Shown here: positions 8,013 through 9,168 of the stretch, piece by piece
Position numbering within the stretch: position 1 is the stretch's first letter
Layout of the letters: every line of letters begins with the position of its first letter
NCBI GenBank assembly: GCA_945901665.1
Contig: CAMDLJ010000083.1
Location: 1 to 9,168, forward strand
DNA length: 9,168 nt
Origin: Bordetella parapertussis
GTDB lineage: Bacteria > Pseudomonadota > Gammaproteobacteria > Burkholderiales > Burkholderiaceae
Direction of reading: 5' to 3'
The notes under the pieces: generated by a model
Databases searched by the model: none
What the model was told of the DNA's origin: nothing
What the model saw: only the letters and a program-made list of their open reading frames with translations
Made by a program: the position numbers and the translations under genes

Positions 8013-8128
8013 TGAAATTCAGTCGATCCATTTGCCGTAGCACAGGAAATCCCTGACTGCGGACATGGCTACATCTTCAGCATGTAAAGATTGATTTGCT
8101 ATGTTGATAAAACGCTGCTCGTCAACCT
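8013..8128 (-). promoter_or_regulatory. Leader region between the BLUF gene and fhs
   Basis: This 116-base gap should hold the fhs promoter if fhs is not co-transcribed with the BLUF gene. On the minus strand a TTGACG (8120-8125) resembles a -35 box, but no good -10 box follows at 16-18 bases. An inverted repeat TACAT-7-ATGTA spans 8070-8086 and might be an operator or small hairpin. No riboswitch or terminator fold was recognised by eye. Confidence 0.25.
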
Positions 8129-8449
8129 CTATTGAACCATGGACCAATCACTGAAGTCCCGAGCCACCACAGCATTGAACCTTAAAAGAAGGAAATCAGA
8201 ATGTCGGGGATCATTTTCAATGACTTTAAAGAGTGAATTGACATTGGCTGCTGAACCTTCAAGCACTTGGAGGAACCAGCCTGAATGTGAGATCAATACC
8301 CCTGTAATGCCGCGGGTTGGATTGTTACGCAGGCATGTAGCCATCAGCTTGTCGTATTCAGCACCCTCTATGAGTGAACGGCTTCTATACACCAATTGAA
8401 TGAGTTGTTGATCGAGGGCTTGTATTGAATGGGTGAAAGAAGAAGTCAT
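8129..8449 (-). CDS. Short BLUF-domain blue-light sensor protein
   Basis: A 106-residue protein that is almost entirely a BLUF domain, the flavin-binding module that senses blue light by rearranging hydrogen bonds around FAD. Key residues are all present: Tyr21 in LVYRS, Asn43 in RNNPTRGITG, Gln61 in FLQVLEG, and Trp102/Met104 in DFSDWSM. These correspond to Y21, N45, Q63, W104 and M106 of AppA. The chain ends two residues after this motif (VQ, then TAG), whereas stand-alone BLUF proteins usually continue for 30-40 residues with a helical cap. It may therefore be a minimal domain or a C-terminally truncated, possibly decayed gene. ATG 8449 is preceded by AAAGG about 9 bases upstream. No output domain is fused, so signalling would be by protein contact. 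It lies upstream of fhs on the same strand and next to transposon debris. Confidence 0.85.
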   Translation of the reverse strand: MTSSFTHSIQALDQQLIQLVYRSRSLIEGAEYDKLMATCLRNNPTRGITGVLISHSGWFLQVLEGSAANVNSLFKVIENDPRHSDFLLLRFNAVVARDFSDWSMVQ

Positions 8450-8524
8450 TTTTCAAACCTTTAATTACAGATCAAAAATGCAGCCACCACGACAAGAGGC
8501 AGCTAAGCTGATTAAGTTGATTCT

Positions 8525-8790
8525 TTATTTCAGCACCAAGCATATCAACTGTCCACGCGCATTATCGGTGAGCACATATAAACAACTATCGGGTCCTGTC
8601 GAACATCGCGAATTCGCTGACCGAGATCTTCAAGAGGCTTGTGCTCGCTGATGACTTTACCGCCAAACGGTTGGCTGAGCTCTACCCGATTGAGGCCAGC
8701 AAATTTGAGCGAACCAACAAAGCGCTTACCCACCCAGGCGCGGCCGTAGCGTTCGCTGCTCAAAAAGACCATGCCCGATGTCGCAGTGAC
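8525..8790 (-). pseudogene. C-terminal remnant of a PQQ-type aldose (glucose/sorbosone) dehydrogenase, frameshifted
   Basis: About 88 codons matching, from memory of the family, the C-terminal end of soluble aldose/sorbosone dehydrogenases (YliI/Asd-like, six-bladed beta-propeller periplasmic enzymes that oxidise sugars with PQQ). Recognisable pieces on the minus strand are TSGMVFLSSERYGRAW, FVGSLKFAGLNRVEL and LGQRIRDVRQ. After RDVRQ the frame breaks near 8594-8597 and continues in another frame as GPDSCLYVLTDNARGQL, ending at TAA 8525-8527. Restoring one G (CAG GGA CCC instead of CAGGACCC) would give the usual RIRDVRQGPDG.LYVLTD, so this is a one-base deletion. The first three quarters of the roughly 370-residue protein are missing; the upstream side is replaced by an IS21 transposase scrap. 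It ends 75 bases before the BLUF gene. It is not functional. Confidence 0.72.
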
Positions 8791-8803
8791 AAGACTGCAC
8801 CCT

Positions 8804-8817
8804 GCACCTTACGGTGC
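8804..8817. repeat. Small perfect hairpin at the pseudogene junction
   Basis: GCACC-TTAC-GGTGC forms a perfect 5-base stem. It lies where the IS21 transposase scrap gives way to the dehydrogenase scrap, and it contains the in-frame TAA that closes the transposase frame. Short stems like this often sit at deletion joints, but chance is possible. Confidence 0.4.
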
Positions 8818-9073
8818 CCATAAGACCTGCATCTCTTCACCAGGCAGGAAGGACAGGCGGTCAAACTGCTCGGACTCATTGCCGCGAAGTGCACGAACAA
8901 AGCGTTTGACTGAGTTGTTGGCACCTGTATGGCCGTGGGCGTCGACCCGGTCTTGAAAGATGGCGGTGGCTGTGGTGTTGCAACGCAGGCGCATCTGGAC
9001 CTGAATGAAATCACGGTGGATTTGGCACAAGCTGGCTGAATTGGGGGCAAGAGTCGGAGGCCAGGGTGGGGAA
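8809..9073 (-). pseudogene. istA: IS21-family transposase IstA, internal fragment
   Basis: An open stretch on the minus strand carries a middle piece of an IstA transposase. It reads from about WPPTLAPNSASL through ATAIFQDRVDAHGHTGANNS to SVKRFVRAL and QFDRLSFLPGEEMQV, the segment that leads from the N-terminal DNA-binding part into the DDE catalytic core. In IS21 relatives the motif continues GEE.QVD(Y/F)G, where the Asp is catalytic; here the frame reads QVLWAP and stops. A two-base loss would restore YG after QV, so the catalytic start is damaged. Only about 88 of the roughly 400-500 codons remain, with no start region, no catalytic core, no istB helper gene and no recognisable IS ends. 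It is a dead remnant wedged between the dehydrogenase remnant and the IS30 fragment. Confidence 0.75.
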
Positions 9074-9168
9074 ATTAGAATGATTCAAAACAGATTGAAT
9101 AACAGACCAAGAAAACTATTGGGATTCAAAACACCTGCAGAGGTGTTTCATAAATCCCTCAAGCGGGT
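9074..9168 (+). pseudogene. 3' end of an IS30-family transposase, cut by window edge
   Basis: On the plus strand the last bases read IRMIQNRLNNRPRKLLGFKT followed by PAEVFHKSLKR, the C-terminal signature of IS30-family (rve/DDE) transposases, where LNNRPRK.LG(F/Y).TP.EVF closes the integrase core. The frame is still open at 9168, and the family usually ends only a few residues later. Upstream of about 9071 the frame no longer resembles an IS30 protein and instead overlaps the antisense IS21 fragment, so at least 250 codons are missing. It is therefore a 5'-truncated remnant rather than an intact gene entering the window. The IS terminal inverted repeat, if kept, would lie just to the right of the window. 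Confidence 0.78.

Noticed and set aside
8641..8823. Plus-strand 60-residue frame in the right-hand region
   Set aside because: It is antisense to the dehydrogenase remnant, whose family motifs read clearly on the minus strand.
8525..9168. A novel multi-gene system at the right end
   Set aside because: All short open frames there are explained by remnants of a sugar dehydrogenase, IstA and an IS30 transposase, with stops and frameshifts.

Overview
The window looks like a chromosomal segment of a GC-rich betaproteobacterium, most likely a Burkholderiales/Comamonadaceae-type organism. This is inferred from codon use, from the gene order ABC ATPase – ABC ATPase – acyl-CoA ligase – periplasmic binding protein, and from the style of the IS21 and IS30 remnants. 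No rRNA or tRNA anchors the taxonomy.

Left part (1–4039, + strand): the distal end of a branched-chain-amino-acid-type (HAAT/Liv) ABC importer operon. It holds the 3' end of a LivG-like ATPase, a complete LivF-like ATPase, a long-chain/aryl AMP-forming acyl-CoA synthetase, and a Liv-type periplasmic solute-binding protein with a signal peptide. A stem-loop follows the last gene. A CoA ligase inside the importer operon suggests that the substrate is a carboxylic acid, taken up and then trapped as its CoA thioester, rather than an amino acid.

Middle (4040–6295, + strand): a 276-bp spacer with an AT-rich promoter-like end, a 6-bp inverted repeat and a weak Fur-like site. It is followed by a flavin monooxygenase of the Baeyer-Villiger type with a long N-terminal extension, like 4-hydroxyacetophenone monooxygenase. 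It could act with the importer and ligase in degradation of a ketone or aromatic compound, but this is inference.

Right-middle (6318–8449, - strand): formate–tetrahydrofolate ligase (fhs), convergent with the monooxygenase, and upstream of it a very short BLUF blue-light sensor protein that keeps the flavin-binding residues but ends just after the conserved W-S-M motif.

Right end (8525–9168): a gene graveyard. A C-terminal scrap of a PQQ-type soluble aldose (glucose/sorbosone) dehydrogenase with a one-base frameshift abuts an internal scrap of an IS21-family IstA transposase (both - strand). That in turn abuts the 3' end of an IS30-family transposase on the + strand, which runs off the window. 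I found no CRISPR array, tRNA, phage module or convincing new defence system. The most unusual items are the minimal BLUF protein, the nested remnants with their junctions, and the monooxygenase upstream region.
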